Positions 8,216-16,532 of a stretch of 64,000 nt of DNA are shown piece by piece. Origin of the DNA: Roseomonas mucosa ATCC BAA-692 (lineage in GTDB: Bacteria; Pseudomonadota; Alphaproteobacteria; Acetobacterales; Acetobacteraceae); assembly GCF_000622225.1 (NCBI RefSeq), contig NZ_JHWD01000002.1, positions 372,001 through 436,000 of the forward strand, written 5' to 3'. The notes beneath the pieces were generated by a model. It was not told where the DNA came from, ran no database searches, and worked only from the letters and a program-made list of their open reading frames with translations. How positions within the stretch are numbered: position 1 is the stretch's first letter; the number at the start of each line of letters is the position of its first letter. A program made the position numbers and the translations under genes.

Positions 8216-8962
8216 ATGCCGCCAACCTGCTCCTGCTGCGAACCGGGCCGCCACTTCCAGCCCGGCCGCCGGGCCATGCTCGCCGGTCTCGGCGCGCTGG
8301 CGGCGCTGCCCATGACCGCACCCACCCGGCGTGCCATGGCGGCGGAGGCAGTGCCCAAGACCAGCCTCACCGCCGACCAGGCGCTGGAGACGATGAAGAA
8401 GGGCAACGACGATTTCGTCGCCGGCCTGCCCCATCGCGGCCTGCTGGGCCGCGAGCGGCGGCTGGAGCTGGCGCATGGCCAGGCGCCGTTCTGCATCCTG
8501 GTCGGCTGCTCCGACAGCCGCGTGCCGCCGGAACTGCTGTTCAACCGCGGACTGGGCGAGATCTTCATCGTGCGCAACGCCGGCAACACCGTGGACACGG
8601 CGGCCATGGGCAGCGTCGAGTACGGCGTCGGCGTGCTGGGCTGCCCGCTCGTGGTCGTGCTCGGCCACGAGAGCTGCGGCGCCGTCTCCGCCGCGATCGA
8701 CGTGGTGCGGAAGAACGCCAGCTTCCCCGGCGTGATCGGCGAGATGGTGCAGCCCATCATCCCCGCCGTGCTGGCGGCGCGCGACGAGAAGGGCGAGATG
8801 ACGCTGAATGCCGCGGTCCACGAGAACGCGCGCCGCGTCGCGAAGCGCCTGAAGATGCAGAGCGTGGTGGTGCAGCAGGCCGTGGCCCAGGGCCGGCTGC
8901 GGGTGGTGGCGGCCTATTACCGCCTCGCCGATGGCGATGTGGAGTGGTTCGAGGAGATCTGA
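8216..8962 (+). CDS. Beta-class carbonic anhydrase with Tat-like export signal
   Basis: This enzyme interconverts CO2 and bicarbonate. All beta-class zinc ligands are present: C98 and D100 in CSDSR, H151 and C154 in GHESCG. The N-terminus carries a twin-Arg stretch (GRRAMLAGLGALAALP) followed by an Ala-rich cleavage region, so the mature enzyme is probably periplasmic. An unusual cysteine-rich leader (MPPTCSCCEPG) precedes the Tat motif. The protein is 248 aa and lacks extra domains. The start ATG has a good GGAGGGG site. It is convergent with the dihydroorotase gene and shares a perfect hairpin with it. Confidence 0.92.
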   Translation: MPPTCSCCEPGRHFQPGRRAMLAGLGALAALPMTAPTRRAMAAEAVPKTSLTADQALETMKKGNDDFVAGLPHRGLLGRERRLELAHGQAPFCILVGCSDSRVPPELLFNRGLGEIFIVRNAGNTVDTAAMGSVEYGVGVLGCPLVVVLGHESCGAVSAAIDVVRKNASFPGVIGEMVQPIIPAVLAARDEKGEMTLNAAVHENARRVAKRLKMQSVVVQQAVAQGRLRVVAAYYRLADGDVEWFEEI

Positions 8963-8969
8963 GGCAGGC

Positions 8970-9001
8970 GGGGCCGGGCCTCCGCGCGGAGGCCCGGCCC
9001 C
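8970..9001. terminator. Perfect 32-bp palindrome, shared bidirectional terminator
   Basis: The 32 bases form a perfect inverted repeat (arm starts GGGGCCGGGCC) located between two convergent stop codons, at 8962 and 9006. The stem is very stable but lacks a U-tract on either strand. It probably blocks read-through in both directions. Confidence 0.6.
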
Positions 9002-9005
9002 GACT

Positions 9006-10355
9006 TCAGCCGCCGCGGGCCTCGGCGAAGCGCACCGGCTCGCCGCGCGGGGCGCCGATCACCTCGTCCTCGCGCATCACGGGGGCACCCCGGATCACGG
9101 TCATCACCGGCCAGCCGGTGCATTCCATCCCGGCGAAGGGCGTCCAGCCGCAGGGCGAGGCGATCCAGCTCTCCTCGATGCTGCGGCGGCGCTTCAGGTC
9201 CACGATGGTGAAGTCGGCGTCATAGCCGGCGGCGAGCCGTCCCTTGGCGGTCACGCCATAGACCCGGGCCGGGCCGGCGCTCATCAGGTCCACCAGCCGG
9301 GCCAGGGACAGGCGCCCCTCGGCCACGTGGTTCAGCATCACCGGCACCAGCGTCTGCACGCCGGTCAGCCCGGCCGCGGTGGCCGGCCAGGGACGCTCCT
9401 TGGCGGCGCGGGAATGCGGCGCGTGGTCGGAGCCGATGCAGTCCACCGTGCCGTCGCGCACGGCGGCCCAGGCGGCCTCCATGTGGCGCGCGTCGCGGAT
9501 CGGCGGGTTCATCACCGCATAGGCGCCCAGCCGCTCATAGGCCTCCGGCGCCACCTGGGTCAGGTGGTTCACCAGCACCTCGGCGGTCGCGACGTCGCGG
9601 TAGTCCTTGAGGTAGTCCAGCTCCTCGGCCGTGGAGACGTGCAGGATATGCGCGGGGCGCCGCGTCTTGTGCGCCAGCGCCATCAGCCGCCGCGTGCCGA
9701 GGAAGGCGCATTCCACATCGCGCCACTCGGCATGCAGGGCATGCGGGCCGCCGGCGGCATAGAGCGGCTTGCGCGCCTGCAGCCGGTACTCGTCCTCCGA
9801 ATGATAGGCGATGCGGCGGCGGCCGGAGCGCATCACGGCCTCCAGGCTGGCATCGTCCTCCACCATCAGGTCGCCCGTCGAGGAACCGGCGAAGACCTTG
9901 ATGCCGCAGACATTGGGCTGCAGCTCCAGCTCGGCGAGCCCGGCGATGTTGGTCCTGGTGGCGCCGACATAGAGGCCCATGTCGCACCAGGCACGGCCGG
10001 CGAGGTAGGCGCGCTTGTTGTCCAGCGCCTCCCGCGTCGTGATGGCGGGATTCGTGTTCGGCATGTCGAAGAGTGCGGTGATGCCGCCCAGGATGGCGGC
10101 ACGGGTGCCGGTCTCGATGCTTTCCACCGTCATGTCCGGCCCGGCGCCCTGGCCCGGATCGCGCAGATGCACATGCGGGTCGATCAGCCCGGGAAGGACA
10201 TGCAGCCCGGCGCAGTCCACCACCTCCTCCGCCGTGTCGGTCCGCAGGTCGCCCAGCGCGGCGATCCGCCCGTCGCGCACGCCGACATCGGCCTTCTCCT
10301 CGCCCCAGGGCAGGACACAGGTGCCGCCGCGCAGGATCAGGTCATAGGCTGCCAT
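9006..10355 (-). CDS. pyrC: Dihydroorotase, class I
   Basis: This enzyme catalyses the third step of de novo pyrimidine synthesis, cyclising carbamoyl-aspartate. The 449-aa protein has the metal-binding HxH in [14 protein letters not shown] (H61, H63), the Lys expected to be carboxylated in GIKVFAGSS, a YHSED segment, HVST and the catalytic Asp in GSDHAPH. The class I length and the 'DMPNTNP' motif support dihydroorotase over hydantoinase or allantoinase, although the amidohydrolase family is broad. The ATG at 10355 has AGGAGAT upstream; an upstream Met adds six residues without a better site. No pyrB is adjacent. Confidence 0.88.
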   Translation of the reverse strand: MAAYDLILRGGTCVLPWGEEKADVGVRDGRIAALGDLRTDTAEEVVDCAGLHVLPGLIDPHVHLRDPGQGAGPDMTVESIETGTRAAILGGITALFDMPNTNPAITTREALDNKRAYLAGRAWCDMGLYVGATRTNIAGLAELELQPNVCGIKVFAGSSTGDLMVEDDASLEAVMRSGRRRIAYHSEDEYRLQARKPLYAAGGPHALHAEWRDVECAFLGTRRLMALAHKTRRPAHILHVSTAEELDYLKDYRDVATAEVLVNHLTQVAPEAYERLGAYAVMNPPIRDARHMEAAWAAVRDGTVDCIGSDHAPHSRAAKERPWPATAAGLTGVQTLVPVMLNHVAEGRLSLARLVDLMSAGPARVYGVTAKGRLAAGYDADFTIVDLKRRRSIEESWIASPCGWTPFAGMECTGWPVMTVIRGAPVMREDEVIGAPRGEPVRFAEARGG

Positions 10356-10486
10356 CGGGGGGATCTCCTTCACGGGGGGAGGACGGTGCTGGGACGGGCG
10401 CCCGGACGGGAACCCGCGGGGAATATGCGGCTGGCCTTATCGCACCGCTTGCCGCCGGCCGGGAGGGGCGGCGGCGAGGAGCCAGG
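10356..10486. other. Upstream region of pyrC
   Basis: This short stretch should hold the minus-strand promoter of pyrC. I see no clear promoter hexamers and no coding potential. The metE relic begins directly after it. Confidence 0.4.
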
Positions 10487-10663
10487 ATCGACATGCCCGT
10501 GCACGGCGAGTTCGAGCGCAACGACATGGTGGAGCACTTCGCCGAATACATGTCGGGCCATGCGGTCACGAAGCATGGCTGGGTGCAGTCCTATGGCAGC
10601 CGCTGCGTGAAGCCGCCCATCCCTCTACGGTGACGGAAGCCGGGGCTTTACCGGCCCTTTCCC
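10487..10663 (+). pseudogene. Relic of metE (cobalamin-independent methionine synthase), catalytic-domain fragment
   Basis: Translated from 10487, the frame reads [18 protein letters not shown], continues with an [13 protein letters not shown] segment and then [12 protein letters not shown]. This matches the highly conserved substrate-binding stretch of the MetE C-terminal barrel (HGE..RNDMV...[15 protein letters not shown]). After PPI one extra C shifts the frame. Skipping it restores LYGD, the next conserved residues, before similarity fades and the sequence runs into the mscS stop. Only about 55 codons of a gene of more than 700 codons remain, so it cannot encode an enzyme. An ATG at 10493 opens a 46-codon frame ending at 10633, but that start is probably accidental. 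Confidence 0.8.
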
Positions 10664-12004
10664 TCAGGCGGCGCGGCGCACCTTCTCCTCCGTGCCGCGC
10701 CGCTGCTCCAGCAGCCCGTCCAGGCTGTTGCCGGTGATCTCCGTGCGCTGGCGCGGCAGGGCCTCCGGGTATTCGGCCTGCAGGAAGGCGATCATCTTCT
10801 CCCGCACCTCGCAGCGCAGATCAAAAGTGTTGCCGCCGCCCCGGGCGCTGACCAGGATGCGGACCTCCACCATGTTGCCCGGCGTGTCCGTCACCTGAAG
10901 CACGCAGGTCTTGCGGTCCCAGAAGCGGCTGGCGGAAGCGATCTCCTTCAGTTTCTCGCGCATCCGGTCCAGCGGCACGGTGTAGTCCACGCGCAGGAAA
11001 ACAGAGCCGATCAGGTCGGAACTCTCATGCGTCCAGTTCTGGAACGGCTTCTCGATGAAGTAGGAGAGCGGCACGATCAGCCGCCGCAGGTCCCAGAGCC
11101 GGACCACGACATAGGTGCTGGTGATGTTCTCGATCCAGCCCCATTCGCCTTCCAGCACCACCGCGTCCTCGACGCGGATCGGCTGCGTCATGGCGATCTG
11201 GATACCCGCCAGCATGTTGCTCAGCAGCGGCCGCGCCGCGAGGCCAAGCACCAGGCCCGCGGCACCCGCCGAGGCGAAGAGCGACACGCCATACTGCCGC
11301 ACGGCGGGGATGCTGGTGAGGGCCGCTGCCACGGTGACGATCACCAGCAGCGTCTGCCCGGTGCGGAGCAGGATGCGGACCTGCGTGACATGCTTGCGGG
11401 CGAGGAGGTTGTCCTCCACGTCCAGGCGGAAGCGGCGCAGATAGACCTCGGCCCCCAGGTTGAGCGCGGTGACCAGCATCCATCCCAGCGCCAGGATGAA
11501 GGCGCAGAGAAGCACCTGCGCCAGCGTCAGCGTGGTGGCATAAGGGAAGGGTGCCGCCGGCAGCACCGTGCCGACGGCCATGATGACCAGAAAGGTGCAG
11601 AGCGGCCCCTGGCTGCGCGTCACCAGCACCTGCAGAAAGCTTTGCCCGTAGCGCCCCGCCAGGCGGTAGAGCAGGCGAAGGCAGAAACGGGTGAGCGCCA
11701 GCGCGAGACCCGCCGCCAGAAGCAGCAACAGCGCGGCAAAGACTTCCGCTGGAAGCCAGGTCAGGAAGCCCCGGACCCGGTCCAATGTATTCCTGAGGCT
11801 GTCCGCCAAGCCTTCGGCCCCCTTGCCGCCGCTGCCGATGGATCGCGCTTCCCCGCCACGCCGGCCGGAAACGGGAATGCCTGAGGCGGGAATACCCGTG
11901 GAAATGCCCCGGCCGGCCATCACGCCCTGGGCAGCGAACACGGCGGTGAGCGGAAGGTTGCGCGGCCATGGGAAGCGGAGGGGAGCCCCCTCCGCCACCG
12001 GCAC
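10664..12004 (-). CDS. MscS-family mechanosensitive ion channel
   Basis: A 446-aa inner-membrane channel of the small-conductance mechanosensitive family, which protects cells from hypo-osmotic shock. After a Gly/Ser-rich N-terminal region come several spans (LPAEVFAALLLLLAAGLALAL and others). The pore helix TM3 region follows (YGVSLFASAGAAGLVLGLAARPLLSNMLAGIQIA), where Gly/Ala packing and the conserved 'L...L.AG' turn are visible. The beta domain (IRVEDAVVLEGEWGWIENITSTYVVVRLWDLRRLIVP) and the alpha/beta C-domain complete it. The start is GTG at 12004, with no strong ribosome site, so the N-terminus is uncertain. Confidence 0.88.
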   Translation of the reverse strand: MPVAEGAPLRFPWPRNLPLTAVFAAQGVMAGRGISTGIPASGIPVSGRRGGEARSIGSGGKGAEGLADSLRNTLDRVRGFLTWLPAEVFAALLLLLAAGLALALTRFCLRLLYRLAGRYGQSFLQVLVTRSQGPLCTFLVIMAVGTVLPAAPFPYATTLTLAQVLLCAFILALGWMLVTALNLGAEVYLRRFRLDVEDNLLARKHVTQVRILLRTGQTLLVIVTVAAALTSIPAVRQYGVSLFASAGAAGLVLGLAARPLLSNMLAGIQIAMTQPIRVEDAVVLEGEWGWIENITSTYVVVRLWDLRRLIVPLSYFIEKPFQNWTHESSDLIGSVFLRVDYTVPLDRMREKLKEIASASRFWDRKTCVLQVTDTPGNMVEVRILVSARGGGNTFDLRCEVREKMIAFLQAEYPEALPRQRTEITGNSLDGLLEQRRGTEEKVRRAA

Positions 12005-12010
12005 GGGATC

Positions 12011-12193
12011 TCAGGCGAAAAGGAAGTCGCTCGCTGGCAGATGCGGCATGTCGTTCACCACGATCACGCCGTTTGTCCCGATCACGATGGAACTGGCCGT
12101 GTCATCGGGATCGTTGCCGATGGCGCTGCCGGGCTGGATGTTCAGGTCGCCGAAGGAATGCAACCGAAGGCCCGTGTCATGGCCTCCGCGTGG
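12011..12193 (-). pseudogene. Degraded C-terminal coding fragment, unassigned
   Basis: On the minus strand one frame ends with the stop at 12011-12013. It has strong coding character (third positions mostly G or C) for about 55 codons: HDTGLRLHSFGDLNIQP, then a DPDDTASSIVIGTNGV segment, ending ASDFLFA. No start codon exists in this frame. Extended upstream it runs out of frame into the 3' end of the SMR gene. It looks like the C-terminus of a larger protein whose front has been lost. I cannot name the family; an exported beta-rich protein is only a guess. Read-through from the SMR gene cannot produce it in frame. Confidence 0.45.
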
Positions 12194-12206
12194 TTGCCCC
12201 CGGCCC

Positions 12207-12539
12207 TCAATGACTGGCGGAGCGGGAGAGGAGGTTGATGACCAGCACGCCCGCGAGGATCAGCGCCATGCCGAGGATCGCCGGCAGGTCCAGGTGCTGG
12301 CGGAACAGGACGAGGCTCAGTACCGAGATCATGACGATGCCGAGGCCTGACCAGATGGCATAGGCCACGCCCACCGGAATGGTCCGGATGGCCAGCGAGA
12401 GCATGTAGAAGGTCAGGACATAGCAGAGCATGGTGAAGACCGAGGGCCAGAGGCGGGTGAAGCCGTCCGAGGCCTTCAGCGACAGCGTGCCAGCGACCTC
12501 GCCGCAGATCGCCACCAGCAGGAAGAGATAGGGGCGCAT
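12207..12539 (-). CDS. Small multidrug resistance (SMR) family transporter
   Basis: A 110-aa four-helix membrane protein of the EmrE/SugE family, exporting cations or guanidinium-type compounds by proton exchange. It has the essential membrane Glu in the first helix (LFLLVAICGEVAGTLSLKAS), the Gly/Tyr-rich TM2-3 region, and the SMR motif PVGVAYAIWSGLGIV. TM4 is PAILGMALILAGVLVINLLS. The presence of W-S-G-L-G in loop/TM3 is typical of the EmrE branch. It starts 4 bp after the asnB stop without its own ribosome site, so it is probably translationally coupled. The substrate is unknown. Confidence 0.9.
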   Translation of the reverse strand: MRPYLFLLVAICGEVAGTLSLKASDGFTRLWPSVFTMLCYVLTFYMLSLAIRTIPVGVAYAIWSGLGIVMISVLSLVLFRQHLDLPAILGMALILAGVLVINLLSRSASH

Positions 12540-12543
12540 AGCG

Positions 12544-14298
12544 TCAGCGGGCCGCCAGCGCTTCGAAGACATCCCCCTGCATGGCCCGCCGCTCGACATG
12601 CCGCGCGTGCCACAGCGCGTAGAAGAGCAGGTGCCAGGCGGCGAAGCCCTCGCGCTTGCTGCCCGCCGCGCGGAACAGCGGCAGGATGCGCTCCGGCCGC
12701 GCGATCTCCGCCACCCCGGGCTGCGCCGCCACCAGCGGTGCCAGGCGGTCGGCGGCGGAGGCGATCCAGGCCCCCATCGGAACGGTGAAGCCCTTCTTCT
12801 TCGCGAAGGGCTGCGAGGCCGGGAAGTTCTGCGCCAGCCATTGCCGCAGCAGCCACTTGCCGGTCTCCCGCCGCACCTTCAGCCCGTCCGGCAGGCGCCA
12901 GCAGGCCTCCGTCACAGCGCGGTCCAGGAAGGGCACGCGCCCCTCCACCCCATGCGCCATCAGGCAGCGGTCCAGCTTCAGCAACAGGTCGTTGGGCAGC
13001 CAGTCGGCGATGTCCAGCGCCTGGGCGGCCATCAGCCGGGTGCGGCCCGGCGTCGCGGCGGCGGTCTCGGCGGCCTCGAACCCGTCCCGCCACAGCCGCG
13101 GCGGGTCGCGCAGCACGTCGAGCCGGTCGAAGGTGCCATGGGCGCGCATCGCCTTGCCGCCCAGCCACCAGGGGCGCATGGCGGAGCGGTGGCGGCCATA
13201 GCCGGCCAGGATCTCGTCGCCGCCCTCGCCGGACAGCACGACCTTCACCTCCTCCCTTGCCCGGCGGGCGAGGAACCAGGTGGGCACGATGGCATAGTCG
13301 GCCGCCGGGTCGTCCATGGCGCCGACGATCTCGGGCAGGTGGCGCCAGACCTCGGCCTCGCTGACCTCCAGCCGCACATGCCGCGCCCCGGCGGCCCTGG
13401 CGACGGCGGCGGCCTGCTCGCGCTCGTCCTTGTCGCCCGTGTCGAAGCCGGCGGTGAAGGCCAGCACCGGCCTCTCGTTCAGCCGCGACATGGCGTGCAG
13501 CACCGCCGCGCTGTCCGTGCCGCCGGACAGGAACATGCCGTAGGGCACGTCGGCGCGCTGGTGGAACTCCACCGCCTCGGCAAAGGCCCGGCCGAAGCGG
13601 GCGATCGCCTCGGCCTCGCCGGTCTCCTCCGGCCCGCCTTCCGGCAGGGCAGCCTGCCGGTGGCGCTCCACCACGGCGCCGTCGGAGATGGCCAGGGTCT
13701 CTCCCGGCAGCACCCGCCGGATGCCCTCGAAGATCGTCTCCTGGCCGGTGGTGAACTGGAGCTGCATCAGCTCGTCCCGGCTCTCGGCCCGGACCTTCGG
13801 CGCCACCAGCCCGGCCGCGACCAGGGCCTGCGGCTCGGAGGCGAAGGCGATGCCGCCCGCCACCTCGGCGATGTAGAGCGGCTTGATGCCGAAGGGATCG
13901 CGCGACAGCACCACCCGCCGCGCCGCGCGGTCATGGATGGCCAGCGCCCACATGCCGCGCAGCCCGTCGGCGAAGCGGATGCCCTCCTGCCGCCACAGGT
14001 GCAGCGGCGGCTCGCAGTCGCTGCCGGTGGCACAGGAGAAGGCGTTGGCGGCCCGCAGCTCCGGGTTGTTGTAGATCTCGCCATTGCCGACCAGCGCCGC
14101 CGGCCCGGCGAAGAGCGGCTGGTCGCCGGTCTCCAGGTCGATGATCGCCAGCCGCGTGTGCGCGAGCGCCACGGAGCCCACGACGTGATGCCCCTGCCCG
14201 TCCGGCCCGCGATGCGCCAGGGCGCGGGTCAGCGCCTCCAGCACCCGGGAATCCGGTGCCTGGCCAGGACGGAGGGCGAGGCCCGCGATGCCACACAT
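12544..14298 (-). CDS. asnB: Glutamine-hydrolysing asparagine synthetase (AsnB family)
   Basis: The 584-aa enzyme has an N-terminal class II glutaminase domain with nucleophile Cys2 (MCGIAGLAL), RHRGPDG-type loop (LAHRGPDGQG) and NGEIYN. The C-terminal synthetase domain carries the PP-loop FLSGGTDSAAVL and GEGGDEILAGY. It makes asparagine, or amidates a sugar or peptide, since AsnB relatives are often found in polysaccharide clusters. Here it sits directly behind a GT4 glycosyltransferase (TGATG overlap) and before an SMR gene, so a role in surface polysaccharide modification is a fair alternative. GGGAGGTG precedes the ATG. Confidence 0.88.
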   Translation of the reverse strand: MCGIAGLALRPGQAPDSRVLEALTRALAHRGPDGQGHHVVGSVALAHTRLAIIDLETGDQPLFAGPAALVGNGEIYNNPELRAANAFSCATGSDCEPPLHLWRQEGIRFADGLRGMWALAIHDRAARRVVLSRDPFGIKPLYIAEVAGGIAFASEPQALVAAGLVAPKVRAESRDELMQLQFTTGQETIFEGIRRVLPGETLAISDGAVVERHRQAALPEGGPEETGEAEAIARFGRAFAEAVEFHQRADVPYGMFLSGGTDSAAVLHAMSRLNERPVLAFTAGFDTGDKDEREQAAAVARAAGARHVRLEVSEAEVWRHLPEIVGAMDDPAADYAIVPTWFLARRAREEVKVVLSGEGGDEILAGYGRHRSAMRPWWLGGKAMRAHGTFDRLDVLRDPPRLWRDGFEAAETAAATPGRTRLMAAQALDIADWLPNDLLLKLDRCLMAHGVEGRVPFLDRAVTEACWRLPDGLKVRRETGKWLLRQWLAQNFPASQPFAKKKGFTVPMGAWIASAADRLAPLVAAQPGVAEIARPERILPLFRAAGSKREGFAAWHLLFYALWHARHVERRAMQGDVFEALAAR

Positions 14299-15338
14299 CA
14301 GCCCACCTCCCCACCGGCGGCCGTCGGCGCCACGGCGCGCAGGAAGCCCCTCCAGCGCGCCAGGACCGGCGCCGCCGCGTGCTCGGCCTCGAAATCCCGC
14401 CGCCCGGCCTCGGCGAGGCGCCCCGACAGGGCCGGGTCGTCCAGCACGCGGCGGATCGCGGCGGCCAGTGGCGCGGGTTCCTCCAGCGGCACCAGCAGCC
14501 CGGTCCCGCCGTCGCGGATCACCTCGCTGGGCCCCTGCGCCGCCGCGGCCACGACGGGGCGCGAGGCCGAGAAGGCCTCCAGCACCACATTGCCCAGCGG
14601 CTCGTGCCGGGACGGGCAGACGAAGACCTCCGCCCCGGCCAGCAGCGCCCCGGTATCGGTGCGCCAGCCCAGGAACGACACGCGCTCGCCCAGCCCCAGC
14701 TCGCGCGCCAGCCCCTCCAACGCGGGACGCTCCGGCCCTTCGCCGGCCAGGGAGAGATGCGCCTCCGGCAGTTCCGCCAGGGCTCGCAGCAGCACGTCGA
14801 ATCCCTTGTTCCGGTGCAGCCGGCCCATGGCGAGCAGCCGCCGCTTCCCCGGTGGCGCGGGCAGCGTGGCGGATGCGGCGCCGGCCATGTCGGGCACGAA
14901 ATTCGGCAGGTGGTGCACGCGCCCGGGCGCCCAGCCCTGCGCGGTGATCCAGGCGACGAGGTCGCGCGTATTGGCCACCAGATGGTCGCAGCGCCGGTAG
15001 TGCCGCAGGTCGTAGTAGCCGCCCAGCCGCCCCACCAGGGTCCATTCCCCCTTTGGCGTGAAGCGCGCCGCGCGGTTCATCCAGGCCACCGTCACGGCGG
15101 GGCGGAAGCGCCCCAGCGCCGCGCGCAGGCGGGCCCCGGTCAGCAGGTCGAGCGGCCCGCCGAAGCCCAGGGTAACGGGAGTGAGGCCCCCTTCCCGCAG
15201 CCGCGCCTCGCGCGCCGGCTCGCGCCGGATCACCGGCAGGACTTCCTCGCCGCTGTCGTGCAGGCCGAGGCAAAGCCGCTCGTAGAAAGTCTCGGCGCCG
15301 CCCTGGACGGCGCCGGCCATGACCTGCGCGACCCTCAC
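14298..15338 (-). CDS. GT4-type glycosyltransferase
   Basis: A 346-aa GT-B glycosyltransferase. The N-terminal half opens VRVAQVMAGAVQGGAETFYERL, the Gly-rich acceptor-side loop common in family 4. The C-terminal half has LLAMGRLHRNKGFDVLLRA, SLAGEGPER and VFVCPSRHEPLGNVVLEAFSASRPVVA, with the E-x7-E motif and nucleotide-sugar site. The GTG at 15338 is chosen because GAGGGGA lies 6 bp upstream and it places the Gly-rich loop at the right distance. It overlaps asnB by one base. The target is likely a lipopolysaccharide or capsule sugar. Confidence 0.88.
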   Translation of the reverse strand: MRVAQVMAGAVQGGAETFYERLCLGLHDSGEEVLPVIRREPAREARLREGGLTPVTLGFGGPLDLLTGARLRAALGRFRPAVTVAWMNRAARFTPKGEWTLVGRLGGYYDLRHYRRCDHLVANTRDLVAWITAQGWAPGRVHHLPNFVPDMAGAASATLPAPPGKRRLLAMGRLHRNKGFDVLLRALAELPEAHLSLAGEGPERPALEGLARELGLGERVSFLGWRTDTGALLAGAEVFVCPSRHEPLGNVVLEAFSASRPVVAAAAQGPSEVIRDGGTGLLVPLEEPAPLAAAIRRVLDDPALSGRLAEAGRRDFEAEHAAAPVLARWRGFLRAVAPTAAGGEVG

Positions 15339-15506
15339 CGCGTTCCCCTCACCAGGCGCCCGGACTCGGCAGGCCGGTAGACCGGGACGGGATGCGGCAA
15401 GGCGCGGCAAGGACTGTCGGCATGCGGGGGTGGTGGCACAGGCACGTGTGGAGGGGCAAGGGGCACTCGCCCCGCCACTCGCGCGGCCTCCGGGACAGAG
15501 CCGCCG

Positions 15507-16469
15507 TCACGCCGCCAGCCGCGCGGGCAGGAGCCGCCCGGCAGCCTCGGCCACCTGCGCGACGGAGAGCCCCTCCATGCGGCCATCCGCCGCGATCACC
15601 GCCCGGGCGGCACGGCCGGCGGGCGCGTACTCGTCCGCTGGCGTCGGGCCGAACAGGCCGAGCGTCGGCGTGCCGGCGGCGGCGGAGAGGTGCATCAGCC
15701 CGGAATCATTGCCGACGAAGAGCGCGGCGCGGCGCAGCACCGCCGCCGCTTCCGGCAGGGAAAGCTGCCCCAGCAGGTCGGTGACGCCGCCGGGATGGTT
15801 GCGCAGGGCCTCCAGCAGCGGTGCGGCGATGGCCCGCTCGGTTTCCCCCGGCCCACCCAGCACGACGATCCGGGCGCCCGGCAGCAGCCCGTCCGGCGCC
15901 GTCAGCCTGCGGGCCAGCGCCTCGAAGCGCTCCCAGGGCCAGATCTTGCCCGACCAGTTGGCGGTCGGCCCCAGGGTCAGAATGGGGGCCAGAATGGGGG
16001 CCAGAATGGGAACCTGACCGGCTATCGCACCGGGGCCCGCCCCCAGAAGCGCGGCGGCCCGCGCCTCGTCCTCCGGTGCCGTCCAGGCCACCGGCATGGG
16101 CGGCGGGTCCAGGTCCAGCGTCTCGGCGATATGACCCAGCCGGTGCCCCGGCCGGCGGCCGCCGCGCATCACCGCGCGGGTGCCGGCGCGCAGGGTCCAG
16201 GCCAGGGCCGAGCCGCGCAGGTCCACCACCAGGTCCCAGCGCCGCCCCGCCACGCGCCGCCACAGCTCCAGCCAGTGCAGCGAAAGGCTGCGCTTGGCGA
16301 GCACGATGGTCTCCTCGCGCCGCGGCATGCGGGCGAAGACCCCCTCCGCCACCGGCCCGCAGGCAATGGTGAAGCGTGCCTCGGGATAGGCGCGCAGCAG
16401 GTGGTCCAGCAGCCCGGTGGACAGGACCGCATCCCCGATGCGGGTGGAGGTGACGAAGAGGATGCGCAT
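15507..16469 (-). CDS. Glycosyltransferase family 9 (heptosyltransferase-like)
   Basis: A 320-aa member of the GT9 family, which transfers heptose to the LPS inner core. It starts MRILFVTSTRIGDAVLSTGLL, the family signature with the catalytic Asp in 'GD.vl.t'. It later has the ADP-heptose binding region GPTANWSGKIWP and FVGNDSGLMHLSAAAGTPTLGLFGPT. Just before GPTANW lies a threefold 12-bp repeat encoding ILAP units, lengthening the interdomain linker. The ATG at 16469 has GAGG 9 bp upstream; another ATG at 16484 would add five residues. It is 168 bp upstream of the GT4 gene on the same strand. Confidence 0.88.
   Translation of the reverse strand: MRILFVTSTRIGDAVLSTGLLDHLLRAYPEARFTIACGPVAEGVFARMPRREETIVLAKRSLSLHWLELWRRVAGRRWDLVVDLRGSALAWTLRAGTRAVMRGGRRPGHRLGHIAETLDLDPPPMPVAWTAPEDEARAAALLGAGPGAIAGQVPILAPILAPILTLGPTANWSGKIWPWERFEALARRLTAPDGLLPGARIVVLGGPGETERAIAAPLLEALRNHPGGVTDLLGQLSLPEAAAVLRRAALFVGNDSGLMHLSAAAGTPTLGLFGPTPADEYAPAGRAARAVIAADGRMEGLSVAQVAEAAGRLLPARLAA
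15976..16014 (-). repeat. 12-bp in-frame tandem repeat in GT9 gene
   Basis: Three nearly perfect head-to-tail copies of ATTCTGGCCCCC (minus strand) encode the repeated peptide I-L-A-P inside the linker between the two GT-B lobes. The near identity of the copies suggests recent slippage. Confidence 0.85.
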
Positions 16470-16532
16470 GGTCGGGCGCCTCATAGCATGTTCCCGGTTG
16501 CAGCAACGCTCTCTCCGCGCCAACTCTGCCCC

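Noticed and set aside
15976-16014. Possible CRISPR-like repeats
   Set aside because: The units are 12 bp, contiguous without spacers, and keep the reading frame of a glycosyltransferase. This is a minisatellite.
12544-16469. Exosortase/PEP-CTERM polysaccharide locus
   Set aside because: AsnB-like and GT4 genes are neighbours in such loci, but there is no exosortase, PEP-CTERM protein or chain-length gene here.
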